NCBI RefSeq assembly: GCF_027889715.1
Contig: NZ_JAPJZH010000003.1
Coordinates: 1-64,000, forward strand
Length of the DNA stretch: 64,000 bases
Direction: 5' to 3'
Origin: Allohoeflea poritis
Lineage (GTDB): Bacteria; Pseudomonadota; Alphaproteobacteria; Rhizobiales; Rhizobiaceae
The number at the start of each line of letters is the position of its first letter. The stretch's first letter is position 1. The position numbers and the translations under genes were made by a program. Positions 16,702 to 25,570 of the stretch are shown here, in pieces. The notes beneath the pieces are model-generated. The model saw only the letters and a program-made list of their open reading frames with translations, was not told the origin of the DNA and did no database searches.

Positions 16702-17376
16702 CTATGTTTTTTTACCGTTCGCCGAAGCCGCGAGCTTTTTCGCAAGGTTGCGGAAACGGTTCATTTCCGTCGTGGTGGGATCCTTGCCGGTGAAGCTGCG
16801 GACATAGGCCTCGGAATAGGAAAGGCGCACGTCCAGAGGCTCGCGCACGCCAAGCGCATAGTAACCGATCTGCATGAAATAGATGACGCGGGCGCGCACA
16901 AAGGCTTCCGGCTCCTCATAACCGTGATTGGCAAACATGCCGGTGATCGCCGCGACCCGTTCATTGTCCGCCCTGTCGACCAGCTCCCGGACTGTCGGAG
17001 ACCGCCTCGCCCATTCCCGCACGGCGAAATCAAGGCCCGGATCGAAAAGCGCCTCGTCGACCCAGCACTCGAAGAGATTGAAGACGGCCTCGACGATCGA
17101 ATGGGACGGTCGCTTCGCACGTTCGACGATGCTGGCCGTGTTCTTGTGCTCCCAGTAGTGCAAGAGCTGGTCGAGCAGGTCGCGCCGGCTCTTGAAAAAC
17201 CAGTAGAAACTGGAGCGTGAGACACCCAGCCTTTGCGCCAATGCGAGTACCTTGATGCTTCCGACACCTTCGCTGACGAGGATGTCCTTGGCGAGATCCA
17301 GCCAGTCTTCGCGTGTTGTGCGCCTGCCGGCTTCGGCGTCCGCTTCGGCCGTTTCAGCCACATTGCTGGTTGTCAT
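16702..17376 (-). CDS. TetR-family transcriptional regulator
   Basis: A 224-residue TetR-type repressor. The N-terminal helix-turn-helix lies at about residues 41-70 (VLALAQRLGVSRSSFYWFF), and a helical ligand-binding domain follows. The first 20 residues form a low-complexity Ala/Glu tail. It is divergent from the methylated-amine operon that starts at 17470, which is its probable target; the 93-bp spacer contains a palindromic site. The inducer is probably a betaine-like compound, but that is inferred only from the neighbouring enzymes. Confidence 0.9.
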   Translation of the reverse strand: MTTSNVAETAEADAEAGRRTTREDWLDLAKDILVSEGVGSIKVLALAQRLGVSRSSFYWFFKSRRDLLDQLLHYWEHKNTASIVERAKRPSHSIVEAVFNLFECWVDEALFDPGLDFAVREWARRSPTVRELVDRADNERVAAITGMFANHGYEEPEAFVRARVIYFMQIGYYALGVREPLDVRLSYSEAYVRSFTGKDPTTTEMNRFRNLAKKLAASANGKKT

Positions 17377-17391
17377 GCTTTTCGATTCCGT

Positions 17392-17411
17392 TTCTGTACA
17401 TATATGTCTAG
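17392..17411. promoter_or_regulatory. TetR-type operator candidate in the divergent spacer
   Basis: The self-complementary core ACATATATGT (17399-17408) sits inside TTCTGTACATATATGTCTAG, 16 bases upstream of the tetR start. Its left half repeats the half-site found at 16643. Confidence 0.45.
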
Positions 17412-17469
17412 AACATTTTTCCGAATTACGCTACTGTCCGGTTTCTGACGGGTCCATCGGGAGGCAAAT

Positions 17470-19890
17470 ATGGATCATTATCGTGTCGTCGTGATCGGTG
17501 GCGGTGTCGTCGGCGCATCGGTCCTCTACCACCTGGCAAAGTTCGGCTGGAGCGATGTCTGCCTGATCGAGCGCTCGGTTCTGACGGCAGGCTCGTCCTG
17601 GCATGCCGCAGGCGGCATCCATGCGCTCAACGCCGATCCCAACATGGCGGCCCTGCAGGCCTACACGATCGACCTGCTCGCCAAGATCGAGGAGGAATCC
17701 GGCCAGGATATCGGCCTGCACATGACCGGCGGCATCACCGTCGCCTCGGCGCCGGAACGCTGGGAGTGGCTGCAATCGGCCTACCGGATCTTCCAGACCA
17801 TCGGCATCGAGGATTGCTGGCTAATGACGCCGGAGGAAATCAAGGAACGCTGCCCGATCATGGACACGACCGGCGTGATCGGCGGGCTGTGGGCCGACCG
17901 GGAAGGCTATATCGACACCACCGGAACCGTGCAGGCCTATGCGGGCGCGGCCAAGAAGAACGGCGCGACCGTCATCGAGCACAACCGGGTGCTGGAGCTT
18001 CGTCAGCGGCCCGATCACAGTTGGGACGTGATCACCGAAAAGGGCACGATCCATGCGGAGCACGTGGTCAATGCGGGCGGCCTTTGGGCCAAGCAGGTCG
18101 GGCGCATGGTGGGGCTCGAACTGCCGGTCACGCCGCTTGAGCACCATTACCTTCTGACCGAGACGATCCCTGAAGTCGCGGCGCTCGATTTCGAGCTGCC
18201 GATGACGGTGGATCTCGAGGGCTTCACCTATATGCGCCAGGACCAGAAAGGCATTCTGGTCGGCATTTACGAGACCAACTATGCCCATTGGAGCGTCGAC
18301 GGCGCGCCCTGGAAATACGGCATCGAGCTGCTGCAGGAAAACACCGACCGGATTTCCGATGAACTCGTCATGGCCTTCCAGCGCTACCCCTGCCTGGAAA
18401 CGACAGGGGTGAAAAACTGGGTCAACGGCGCCTTCACCTTCTCGCCCGACGGCAACCCGCTGGTCGGACCGGTGCGCAGCGTCAAGAATTACTGGCTGGC
18501 CTGCGGCGTGATGGCCGGTTTCCTGCAGGGCGGCGGCGTCGGCAAGACGCTGGCCGAATGGATGATCCATGGCGAGCCGGAGGCCGATGCCTGGCCGATG
18601 GATATCGCCCGCTATGGCGACTTCGCTTCCAACCGCGAATACATCAAGCAGACGACCGGGCAATTTTATTCCCGCCGCTTCGTCATGACCTATCCGAATG
18701 AACAGTTGCCGGCCGGCAGGCCGCTGAAAAAGGCGCCCGCCCATGACGGCATGGATGCCGCCGGGGCCGTCTGGGGCTGCAGTTGGGGGCTGGAGGTGCC
18801 GCTGATGTTCGCGCCCGAGGGTTTTGAGGAAAACCCGACATTGCGGCGCTCCAACGCATTCGACATCGTCGGCGAGGAATGCCGCGCGGTGCGCGACGGT
18901 GTCGGCCTCATCGATATTACCGGTTTTTCCCGCTACGAAGTGCGTGGCGACGGCGCAGAGGCCTGGCTCGACCGCGTGATGGCTGGCCGCCTACCGAAAC
19001 CCGGCCGCGCGCGGCTTGCACCGATGCTGGGCCAGGACGGCCGTCTGAAGGGCGATCTCACCATCTTCAACTGGGGCGACGGCATCTGGTGGATCATGGG
19101 ATCCTATTACCTGCGCGAATGGCACATGCGCTGGTTCCACCAGCACCTGGGCGCTGAGGACAGCGATGTCAGCGTGCGCGACATTTCTGACGACGTGGCC
19201 GGCTTTGCACTCGCCGGGCCAAAGTCCCGCGATGTGCTCTCCGCCCTCACCCATGAGGATATCTCTCACAAAGCCCTGCCCTTCATGGGCTGCAAGACGA
19301 TGGATGTGGGGCTGATCCGGGCCAAGGTCGGGCGGCTGTCGGTGACAGGGGAATTCGGCTTCGAGATCAATTGCGGGGCCGCCGAACACATCACGCTGCG
19401 CCGGATACTGCTCGAAGCGGGCAAGGCGCACGGCCTGTGCGAATTCGGCTATTACGCGCTCAACTCCCTGCGGCTGGAGAAGAGCTTCGGCATCTGGTCG
19501 GCTGAATTCACGCAAGGATACACACCCGGCATGACGGGCATGGATCGCTGGATCGATTTTCAGAAGGACGGCTTTATCGGCAAGGAAGCGGCACTGAAGG
19601 AAAAGCAGCAGAACACCGCGCCGCAGAAACTGGTGACGCTCGACATCGATGCCGATGACGCCGATGCATCCGGTTACGAACCGGTGTGGAAGGACGGCAC
19701 GCGGGTCGGCTTCATCACGTCCGGCGGCTATGGCCACTATATCGGCAAGAGCCTTGCCATGGCGCTGGTAAACCCGGAATTCTGCGAACCCGGAACCGAA
19801 CTCACTGCCCATATTGTCGGGCGCGAACGTGCGGCCCGTGTGATCTCTTCAAGCCCGTTCGATCCGAACGGGGAAAAGATGCGCCTATGA
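17470..19890 (+). CDS. Dimethylglycine/sarcosine dehydrogenase-like FAD and folate-domain protein
   Basis: This 806-residue protein has the DMGDH/sarcosine dehydrogenase architecture: an FAD-binding DAO domain (about 1-365, Rossmann VVVIGGGVVGAS at 6-17), a linker FAO_M domain (about 370-425), a GCV_T tetrahydrofolate-binding domain (about 435-715) and a GCV_T C-terminal barrel (about 720-806). His45 in SSWHAAGG is at the place used for covalent flavin attachment in DMGDH. Members demethylate N-methylated amino acids and pass the methyl group to tetrahydrofolate. The RBS GGGAGG is close to the ATG. Its stop overlaps the next gene (ATGA). Confidence 0.88.
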   Translation: MDHYRVVVIGGGVVGASVLYHLAKFGWSDVCLIERSVLTAGSSWHAAGGIHALNADPNMAALQAYTIDLLAKIEEESGQDIGLHMTGGITVASAPERWEWLQSAYRIFQTIGIEDCWLMTPEEIKERCPIMDTTGVIGGLWADREGYIDTTGTVQAYAGAAKKNGATVIEHNRVLELRQRPDHSWDVITEKGTIHAEHVVNAGGLWAKQVGRMVGLELPVTPLEHHYLLTETIPEVAALDFELPMTVDLEGFTYMRQDQKGILVGIYETNYAHWSVDGAPWKYGIELLQENTDRISDELVMAFQRYPCLETTGVKNWVNGAFTFSPDGNPLVGPVRSVKNYWLACGVMAGFLQGGGVGKTLAEWMIHGEPEADAWPMDIARYGDFASNREYIKQTTGQFYSRRFVMTYPNEQLPAGRPLKKAPAHDGMDAAGAVWGCSWGLEVPLMFAPEGFEENPTLRRSNAFDIVGEECRAVRDGVGLIDITGFSRYEVRGDGAEAWLDRVMAGRLPKPGRARLAPMLGQDGRLKGDLTIFNWGDGIWWIMGSYYLREWHMRWFHQHLGAEDSDVSVRDISDDVAGFALAGPKSRDVLSALTHEDISHKALPFMGCKTMDVGLIRAKVGRLSVTGEFGFEINCGAAEHITLRRILLEAGKAHGLCEFGYYALNSLRLEKSFGIWSAEFTQGYTPGMTGMDRWIDFQKDGFIGKEAALKEKQQNTAPQKLVTLDIDADDADASGYEPVWKDGTRVGFITSGGYGHYIGKSLAMALVNPEFCEPGTELTAHIVGRERAARVISSSPFDPNGEKMRL

Positions 19891-21434
19891 CAGCCGAAAC
19901 CGCAACATCGGGCCGCCGCCGGGGCCGCCGAAGGCTGGCGCAGGAAACAGACAAGTCCGGGGCCGATGCGGCCTTCTACCACGCAGTGCGCAACACCTTG
20001 CCGAGGGCGGAGGTGTTGTCGGCAGATGAGCTGGAAAGCCTGCACCGGACGTCGCTGCGCGTCCTGGAAGAGCTGGGCATACGTGTGCTCAACGACGAGG
20101 CGCGCGAATTGCTGGCAAAGGCCGGCTGTGAGCTCCGTGACGACATGATGGTGCATTTTCCATCGGATCTCGTTACCGAGCTGGTGGCCAAGGCGCCGCG
20201 GTCGATGGTCTGGCATGGCGGCGAAGGCCTGGCCATCGAGATCGGTCCCGACACGCTGCACTTCGGGCCGGGCGCCGGCTGTCCGAACGTTACCGATGTG
20301 GAGCGCGGCCGTCGCGCGGGGTCCTTGAAGGAATATGTCGATTTCACGCAACTGCAGCAGCATTTCGACATCATCCCGTTTCTCGGACCGTCGATCGAAC
20401 CGCAGGACATTCCCGTCCATGAGCGCCATCTGATTACCGCAAAGGTGCAGGTGGAGAATTCCGTCAAGGTGCCCTGGGTCTTTGCGCGCGGCACTGGCCA
20501 AGTACTGGATTCCTTTGAAATCATCCGCATTGCCCGCGGCTTGAGCGAAGACGAATTCAAGCAGAAAATCTGGTGCTACACCGTCATCAACACGAACTCA
20601 CCGCGCCAGATCGACATTCCGATGGCGCAGGGCATTATCGATTTCGCCCGCTGGGGTCAGCCGACGGTGATCACGCCCTTCTGCCTGTCGGGCGCCATGG
20701 CACCGATCACCGAGGCCGGTTCTCTGACACTGAGCCATGCCGAGGCCATGGCCGGCATTGCCCTCGCCCAGGCGACCAATCCGGGCGCGCCGGTGCTCTA
20801 TGGGGCATTTTCGTCGAACGTGAACATGAAATCCGGCGCTCCGGTCTTCGGCACGCCCGAACACATACGAACCAATCTGGGCGCCGGCCAGCTGGCAAGA
20901 CATATCGGCATCCCCTGGCGCTCGGCTACGGGCACCGCCGGCAACGCGCCGGATGTGCAGAGCGCCGCCGAAACCCAGCTCGGTTTGTGGGGCGCGGTGC
21001 TCGCCGGGGCCAATGTGATCTTCCATTCGGCCGGATGGCTGGAGGGCGGGCTGACCATTTCCTACGAAAAATTCATCATGGACCTTGAGGTCTGCCAGAC
21101 CATCGCCCAGGTGATGAAACCGGTCGAGGCGACACCGGAAGCGCTCGGCTTCGACGCCATCGCCGAAGTGCAGCCCGGCGGTCATTTTTTCGACGCCCGG
21201 CAGACCATGGCGCGGTATTCCAACCAGTTTTACGAGCCACTGATCCGCGACTGGTCGAATTTCGGCCAGTGGGAGGAAGCCGGCGGCGTTCAGACGGTGG
21301 AACAGGCGCAGGCCATGTGGAAAAAGACGCTCGCCGAGTTCACACCGCCGCAACTGCCACCGGACCGCAGCGAGGCGCTCGCCGCATTCGTGGAAAGGCG
21401 CATCCGCGAAGGCGGCGCGCCGCCGATCGACTAA
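19887..21434 (+). CDS. Trimethylamine methyltransferase (MttB) family protein, non-pyrrolysine type
   Basis: The 515-residue product starts within the stop of the dehydrogenase gene. After a short Arg-rich tail (TSGRRRGRRRLAQ) it shows the MttB-superfamily barrel: LEELGIRVLNDEARELL, HFGPGAGCPNVTDV, TPFCLSGAMAPIT, and SAAETQLGLWGAVLAGA near the active site. The frame is open with no in-frame amber codon, so unlike archaeal MttB it lacks pyrrolysine and belongs with homologues acting on quaternary amines such as glycine betaine. Those need a corrinoid protein; none is encoded nearby. The substrate is unproven. Confidence 0.85.
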   Translation: MTAETATSGRRRGRRRLAQETDKSGADAAFYHAVRNTLPRAEVLSADELESLHRTSLRVLEELGIRVLNDEARELLAKAGCELRDDMMVHFPSDLVTELVAKAPRSMVWHGGEGLAIEIGPDTLHFGPGAGCPNVTDVERGRRAGSLKEYVDFTQLQQHFDIIPFLGPSIEPQDIPVHERHLITAKVQVENSVKVPWVFARGTGQVLDSFEIIRIARGLSEDEFKQKIWCYTVINTNSPRQIDIPMAQGIIDFARWGQPTVITPFCLSGAMAPITEAGSLTLSHAEAMAGIALAQATNPGAPVLYGAFSSNVNMKSGAPVFGTPEHIRTNLGAGQLARHIGIPWRSATGTAGNAPDVQSAAETQLGLWGAVLAGANVIFHSAGWLEGGLTISYEKFIMDLEVCQTIAQVMKPVEATPEALGFDAIAEVQPGGHFFDARQTMARYSNQFYEPLIRDWSNFGQWEEAGGVQTVEQAQAMWKKTLAEFTPPQLPPDRSEALAAFVERRIREGGAPPID

Positions 21435-21450
21435 TCTGGAGGAAATCCTC

Positions 21451-22754
21451 ATGTCGCAGACCACCGACGCCATCATCATCGGCGCAGGCATTATCGGCGC
21501 GGCGACCGCGCTGGAACTCAACCGCAAAGGCATCAGGACGATCTCGGTCGATAAGAACCCGGCCGCCGGATACGGCTCGACCAGCGGTTCCTGCGCCATC
21601 ATCCGCGTTCACTATTCGACGCTGGAGGGCACGGCCTTTGCCTATGAGGGCTATCACTACTGGCGCGACTGGGCCGACTATCTGGCGGCCGACGACGAGC
21701 GCGGCCTTGCCGAATTCCGCGAGACCGGCTGCCTGGTCATGTGCACCGAGCAGAACGGCCACATGCAAAAGCACACGGAACTGTGCGCGCAGCTCGACAT
21801 TCCCTTCGAGCGCTGGAACGCACAGAAGATCCTGGAGCGGCTGCCGATCTACGACCTGAAGAGCTATTTCCCGGCAAAGCGCATGGATGATCCGGATTTC
21901 GGCAAGCCGGGCGCCGGCAATGTCGAGGAGGCCGTGCACTTTCCAACCGCCGGCTACATCACCGATCCGCAACTGGCGACGCACAATCTGCAGCGCGCCA
22001 CGGAAGCGGCCGGCGGTACGTTCCTGTTCAACCGGGCGGTCACGGAAATCCTGCAAGCGGACGGCCGTGTCGCCGGCGTCAAGCTCGACGACGGTACGGA
22101 AATCCATGCCCCGGTCGTCATCAATGTCGCCGGGCCGCACTCGGCCAGGTGAATGCCATGGCCGGCGCCTTGGACGACATGACGATCAGCACCAATGCGC
22201 TGCGGCAGGAGGTCGTCCACGTGCCGGCGCCGGAAGGCTTCGATTTCTTCGGCAACGCGTTCGTGACCTCCGACAGCGACATCGCCTGCTATTGCCGGCC
22301 GGAAAAGGGCAATTTCATCCTTGTCGGCAGCGAGGACCCGGAGTGCGATCCGCGCGAATGGGTCGATCCGGACGATTACGACACCAACTTCACCGACCAG
22401 TGGACGCATCAGGCGCAGCGTTATGCGCAGCGTGTGCCGAGCCTCGGCATTCCGAACCGGACAAAGGGCGTCGTCGATCTCTATGACGTGTCCGATGACT
22501 GGATCCCGATCTACGACAAGTCGCAGGTCCCCGGCTACTACATGGCCATCGGCTCCAGCGGCAACCAGTTCAAGAATGCACCCATCGCCGGCAAGATGAT
22601 GGCGGCCCTCGTTGAATATTGCGAGGCCGGAAACGACCACGACGCCAGCCCGCTGCAATTCGACCTGCCCTATATCGGCCGGACCATCGATGTCGGCTTC
22701 TATTCGCGCAAACGCGAGATCAACAGGGAAAGCAGCTTCTCGGTGCTGGGGTAG
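21451..22754 (+). pseudogene. FAD-dependent amine oxidase (DAO family), interrupted by a frameshift
   Basis: The first part (21451-22152, 233 codons) carries the Rossmann motif IIIGAGIIGAATALEL and ends abruptly at TGA after VINVAGPHSAR. The second part opens at GTG 22149 in the next frame and continues the same protein: NAMAGALDDM, then KGVVDLYDVSDDWIPIYDKS and AIGSSGNQFKNAPIAGKMM, ending at 22754. Adding one G to the GG at 22148-22149 restores a single product of about 434 residues, a normal length for sarcosine-oxidase-like DAO proteins. It may be a real inactivation or a sequencing error. It is the third gene of the methylated-amine operon. Confidence 0.85.
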
Positions 22755-22906
22755 CTGGCCAAAGCGACTGCCTTGATCTCTACGAGTCAGTCAAAATCTC
22801 TGCTACAGGAGAGAATTTGTTTAAGCGTTAGAGCGGGGGCTGCACAAGTTCGATGGGCCTGCCGCAGTAGTCACACGCGCTGATTTGTGGAAATTGTCAA
22901 ATACCC

Positions 22907-24298
22907 ATGGTTGTGGGTATGGTTTGCTGCATCGAATCTATACAGCCGTGGATCCGGCCGACTGGACAATGGAATGACGATTTGAACGATACAATTGAAG
23001 CTGCTTGGAATGAAGCCTCGGATGCCGAACTGACCGTCCGGGCGGAACGTGTTTTTTGGGAGTTTCTGTCCCTCAAGATGGGAATATTGCACGGAGAAGG
23101 GAACTTCGAGTCTCAGTCCCTTTATCAGCGTACAATCATGCAAAATCATATAGAATTCATCAAATCGATGGCTAATTGGTTGAGTACTAATGCTGTACCA
23201 CTGGATCAAGAAATCCGCGACACGCTGCGCAATCTTGTCGACGCCAACCAACTGCCCAATTTGCTGCAACAACCAAAGGTATACAGAGATGGTACTTTGC
23301 TGGAGCTTGACGCTTCTTTTATAACCGAAGACGTCCGAACCGCTTTTTTTGTGTCGCTTGACAATGTATTTGCAAATGACGGCGGCAAGCGGCAAGCAAT
23401 ACAGACCGTCGCTATCAGCTTTATCGCTGCGTACCGGCACTACAATCCGAATTTGACAAACCAGATCGTCACTCCAAGCGGCTCGCCACTTGAAACAGGC
23501 ATCCGATTTACAAATTCTCGGTTGGCTGCGTTTGAAGTGGCCAAGATTGTTGCACAGGATCCAATCCTGCCATCGGAACTCTCGGACAATCGCATGGAAA
23601 GTTTGAAAACGGACGTTGCTGAGTGCATTGGAATCGTAGCCGAGCTTCAAAAGCAAATCGGCGGTCTGCAGACCACCAAGAAGGTTGCTGAAGACAGTTT
23701 GAAAAGCATTGAAACGAAGTCGTCGGAAATTCACACAAAGATCGACAAACTCGACGGGCCCGTTAATGCAGCCCTTGAAAAAGTAAATCTGAACGAAGCC
23801 CGAAACCTTTGGCACAAGCGGGAAGGACAATACAAATCTGCACTCCGTCTTTCGATTATCCTGCTCGCGCTTTCCTTCATTACATTTGTTGTTTTCATTG
23901 CGTTCTTCTACCAGCAGATTTGGGGTATTTTGCTGCGGATAGAAACTGAAGCAATCACGGCTGCCGGAGATGGCTCGGGGCAAATAGCCGCAACAATCAG
24001 CGCAATCGGTCGCATCGCGATCATCGGAGCACCATTTGGACTTTACATTTGGATGGTTCGCCTTCTTGTAAGGTTTTACACTCGCTCCCTGGTTCTTTTG
24101 GATGACGCACGTCAACGCTTGACAACGATGGACACCTACTTGCACCTGATTGCGGAGAATGCCGCAGAACATCAAGATCGCGCTATTCTTCTTGAAGCAT
24201 TGTTCAGGCGGGCGCCGGGACAGGGGCCAGACACCACCGAACCCGCAAGTATGGTCGACATGATGAATCTGACGCTTGGCAAGTCCGACAAGACGTAA
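22907..24298 (+). CDS. Coiled-coil membrane protein, possibly DUF6161-like
   Basis: A 463-residue protein. The N-terminal 215 residues are soluble and mostly helical. A coiled coil spans about 225-300 (ECIGIVAELQKQIGGL, then SLKSIETKSSEIHTKI). Two membrane helices follow at about 312-336 (LSIILLALSFITFVVF) and 365-385 (IAIIGAPFGLYIWMV), and a cytoplasmic tail starts with LVLLDDARQRLTTMDTYL. The tail and layout recall DUF6161 proteins, but I am not certain. No strong RBS precedes 22907; ATG 22919 is an alternative. Function is unknown. It lies in the low-GC island. Confidence 0.7.
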   Translation: MVVGMVCCIESIQPWIRPTGQWNDDLNDTIEAAWNEASDAELTVRAERVFWEFLSLKMGILHGEGNFESQSLYQRTIMQNHIEFIKSMANWLSTNAVPLDQEIRDTLRNLVDANQLPNLLQQPKVYRDGTLLELDASFITEDVRTAFFVSLDNVFANDGGKRQAIQTVAISFIAAYRHYNPNLTNQIVTPSGSPLETGIRFTNSRLAAFEVAKIVAQDPILPSELSDNRMESLKTDVAECIGIVAELQKQIGGLQTTKKVAEDSLKSIETKSSEIHTKIDKLDGPVNAALEKVNLNEARNLWHKREGQYKSALRLSIILLALSFITFVVFIAFFYQQIWGILLRIETEAITAAGDGSGQIAATISAIGRIAIIGAPFGLYIWMVRLLVRFYTRSLVLLDDARQRLTTMDTYLHLIAENAAEHQDRAILLEALFRRAPGQGPDTTEPASMVDMMNLTLGKSDKT

Positions 24299-24344
24299 AG
24301 TGATCACCATATTGCGCCTACCCTCTCCCGGCCCCGAAAAACGG

Positions 24345-24520
24345 TGAATGGTCCGGCTGACTTTCGCCTCTTCCGGCGACAGCAGTTCGGTGATGTCCAT
24401 CGTGTCGAGCATGCCGGCGCACCAAAGCGCATTGACTGCGAATGAGCGCTTGATCAGCGTCTCCGATGAGGTGTGCCGCGTCGCGACATCAGGCATGGCG
24501 CGCTTACCACCCACAGCCAC
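24345..24520 (-). other. High-GC coding-like remnant inside the island
   Basis: Read on the minus strand, this stretch has strong third-position GC and protein-like composition (LIKRSFAVNALWCAGML, DITELLSPEEAKVSRTIH), unlike the flanking island. The frame continues leftward only as antisense of the gene ending at 24298, so any gene here would be broken. I cannot name the family. Confidence 0.25.
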
Positions 24521-24574
24521 AGGCTGTTATATTAACTCGGCACCTGTTAAAGTTACAGTCGAGGAGGGATAAAA

Positions 24575-24868
24575 ATGGCGCGTTTTTTGGAGATTTCCGC
24601 CACGGTTATCCTCGTTGCCGCGACTGCAATAGCAATCGCCTTCGGCACAGCGGCATATTTCGACATTCCTGCAGGTGTTGGGCTTTGTGAATTTACTAAT
24701 GAATCGCATGTCGTATGCGCGCGCAATTGGATATCCGCGGCCGCCATATTTGGCGGGTTTTTGACGATATTTTTGTTTCGGTGCAGGTTCGAACTGCTCA
24801 ACGCCAACATCGCGAGCAAATGGACCTGCAGACACTTGATCTGCGTCGTTATTTCTACCGTGAGGTAG
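24575..24868 (+). CDS. Small two-helix membrane protein, probable N-terminal half of a frameshifted gene
   Basis: A very good Shine-Dalgarno (GAGGAGG, 24561-24567) precedes this ATG. The 97-residue reading has two membrane helices (ISATVILVAATAIAIAFG, and NWISAAAIFGGFLTIFLF). After the second helix the +1 frame, not this one, continues as a convincing soluble protein to 25404. Restoring one T in the T5 run at 24770-24774 joins the two into one product of about 277 residues. The 24-residue tail of this frame is therefore probably spurious. Function unknown. Confidence 0.5.
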   Translation: MARFLEISATVILVAATAIAIAFGTAAYFDIPAGVGLCEFTNESHVVCARNWISAAAIFGGFLTIFLFRCRFELLNANIASKWTCRHLICVVISTVR

Positions 24869-25404
24869 GAGAGCTTGATCAGAAAATAATTGAGCACACA
24901 GTTACCATCAATCAGTCATCCAGAAACCTCGCAGAAGGACAGCCGGTCAGACAAATCGTCGATATCAGGCAGCGGATGTCCGGATTTGATCCAGCGTATT
25001 GGCATGAGGAGGTAGAATACGAACCGCTGTTCAAATACGACTTTGGTCAGATGACCAGGACATTCGAAAGTTTTCAGGAGTTAAGCCAATTGTGCGAAAC
25101 CGCGCTGGCACACGAGATCGACGAGATCATAGCAAGGAGTGCTGTTGAGATATCCGACAACAACCGTGCGCGGCAAATAGACAGGACTCCATTGGATAGT
25201 TTCGGCATCGAGACGGTGTCCAAAATCGTGGATATCTACGTTGAAGGCTTGACGCGAATTTCTGTAAATCTGCGGATATACCGAAACATTGTTATCGCCG
25301 GCAACCTGAAACGTCTGGAAACATTCGAAACGAAGTCACTTGTGGATCTTATACTCGACGCAAGCGGATTTGTCGGCACTTCTCAGCCTGTAAACGATCG
25401 CTAG
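24715..25404 (+). CDS. Hypothetical helical protein, probable C-terminal half of a frameshifted membrane protein
   Basis: The frame is open from 24715 and ends at 25404 (229 residues); an internal ATG at 24820 (194 residues) is also possible, and neither start has a good ribosome-binding site. That absence, with the membrane helix encoded in the other frame just upstream, suggests it is the soluble tail of the gene beginning at 24575. The sequence is helical and charged (RYFYREVGELDQKIIEH, FGIETVSKIVDIYVEGL). No family is recognised. Codon use is AT-shifted like the rest of the island. Confidence 0.5.
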   Translation: MRAQLDIRGRHIWRVFDDIFVSVQVRTAQRQHREQMDLQTLDLRRYFYREVGELDQKIIEHTVTINQSSRNLAEGQPVRQIVDIRQRMSGFDPAYWHEEVEYEPLFKYDFGQMTRTFESFQELSQLCETALAHEIDEIIARSAVEISDNNRARQIDRTPLDSFGIETVSKIVDIYVEGLTRISVNLRIYRNIVIAGNLKRLETFETKSLVDLILDASGFVGTSQPVNDR

Positions 25405-25570
25405 GCCATTTGACCGTTCGTTCATCCATTCCCCCCGACAGATTGCCCCATACGGTCCAGCCGGCGACCGGCCCTCAGGCCAATGGTTCGAGCTTGGGAA
25501 CATCTGGGTAGAGCCGCTCGATCATGGTGCGCACGCATTTGGGGTTCACCGAGTGAGCGTCCTTCGGTTC
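25405..25570 (-). pseudogene. Decayed C-terminal fragment of an MT-A70-family DNA adenine methyltransferase
   Basis: On the minus strand one frame reads EPKDAHSVNPKCVRTMIERL, YPDVPKLEPLA, a TGA at 25475-25477, then GPVAGWTVWGNLSGGMDER. This is the characteristic C-terminus of MT-A70 methyltransferases (the usual form is HS.KP..V...IERLYP..PKLELFAR...GWD.WGN). The TGA replaces an expected Arg codon (CGA). The catalytic DPPW region is absent, so the gene is both truncated and nonsense-mutated. It marks the right side of the low-GC island. Confidence 0.6.

Noticed and set aside
21451-22754. The possibility that the two oxidase halves are separate genes or a programmed frameshift
   Set aside because: Both halves are parts of one DAO-family protein, neither is complete alone, and there is no slippery heptamer or stimulatory structure at the break; a lost G is the simplest explanation.
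22871-24520. A 549-codon minus-strand open frame through the island
   Set aside because: The plus-strand gene 22907-24298 has proper coiled-coil and membrane segments; only the first part of the minus frame (24345-24520) looks coding, and that is listed separately as a remnant.
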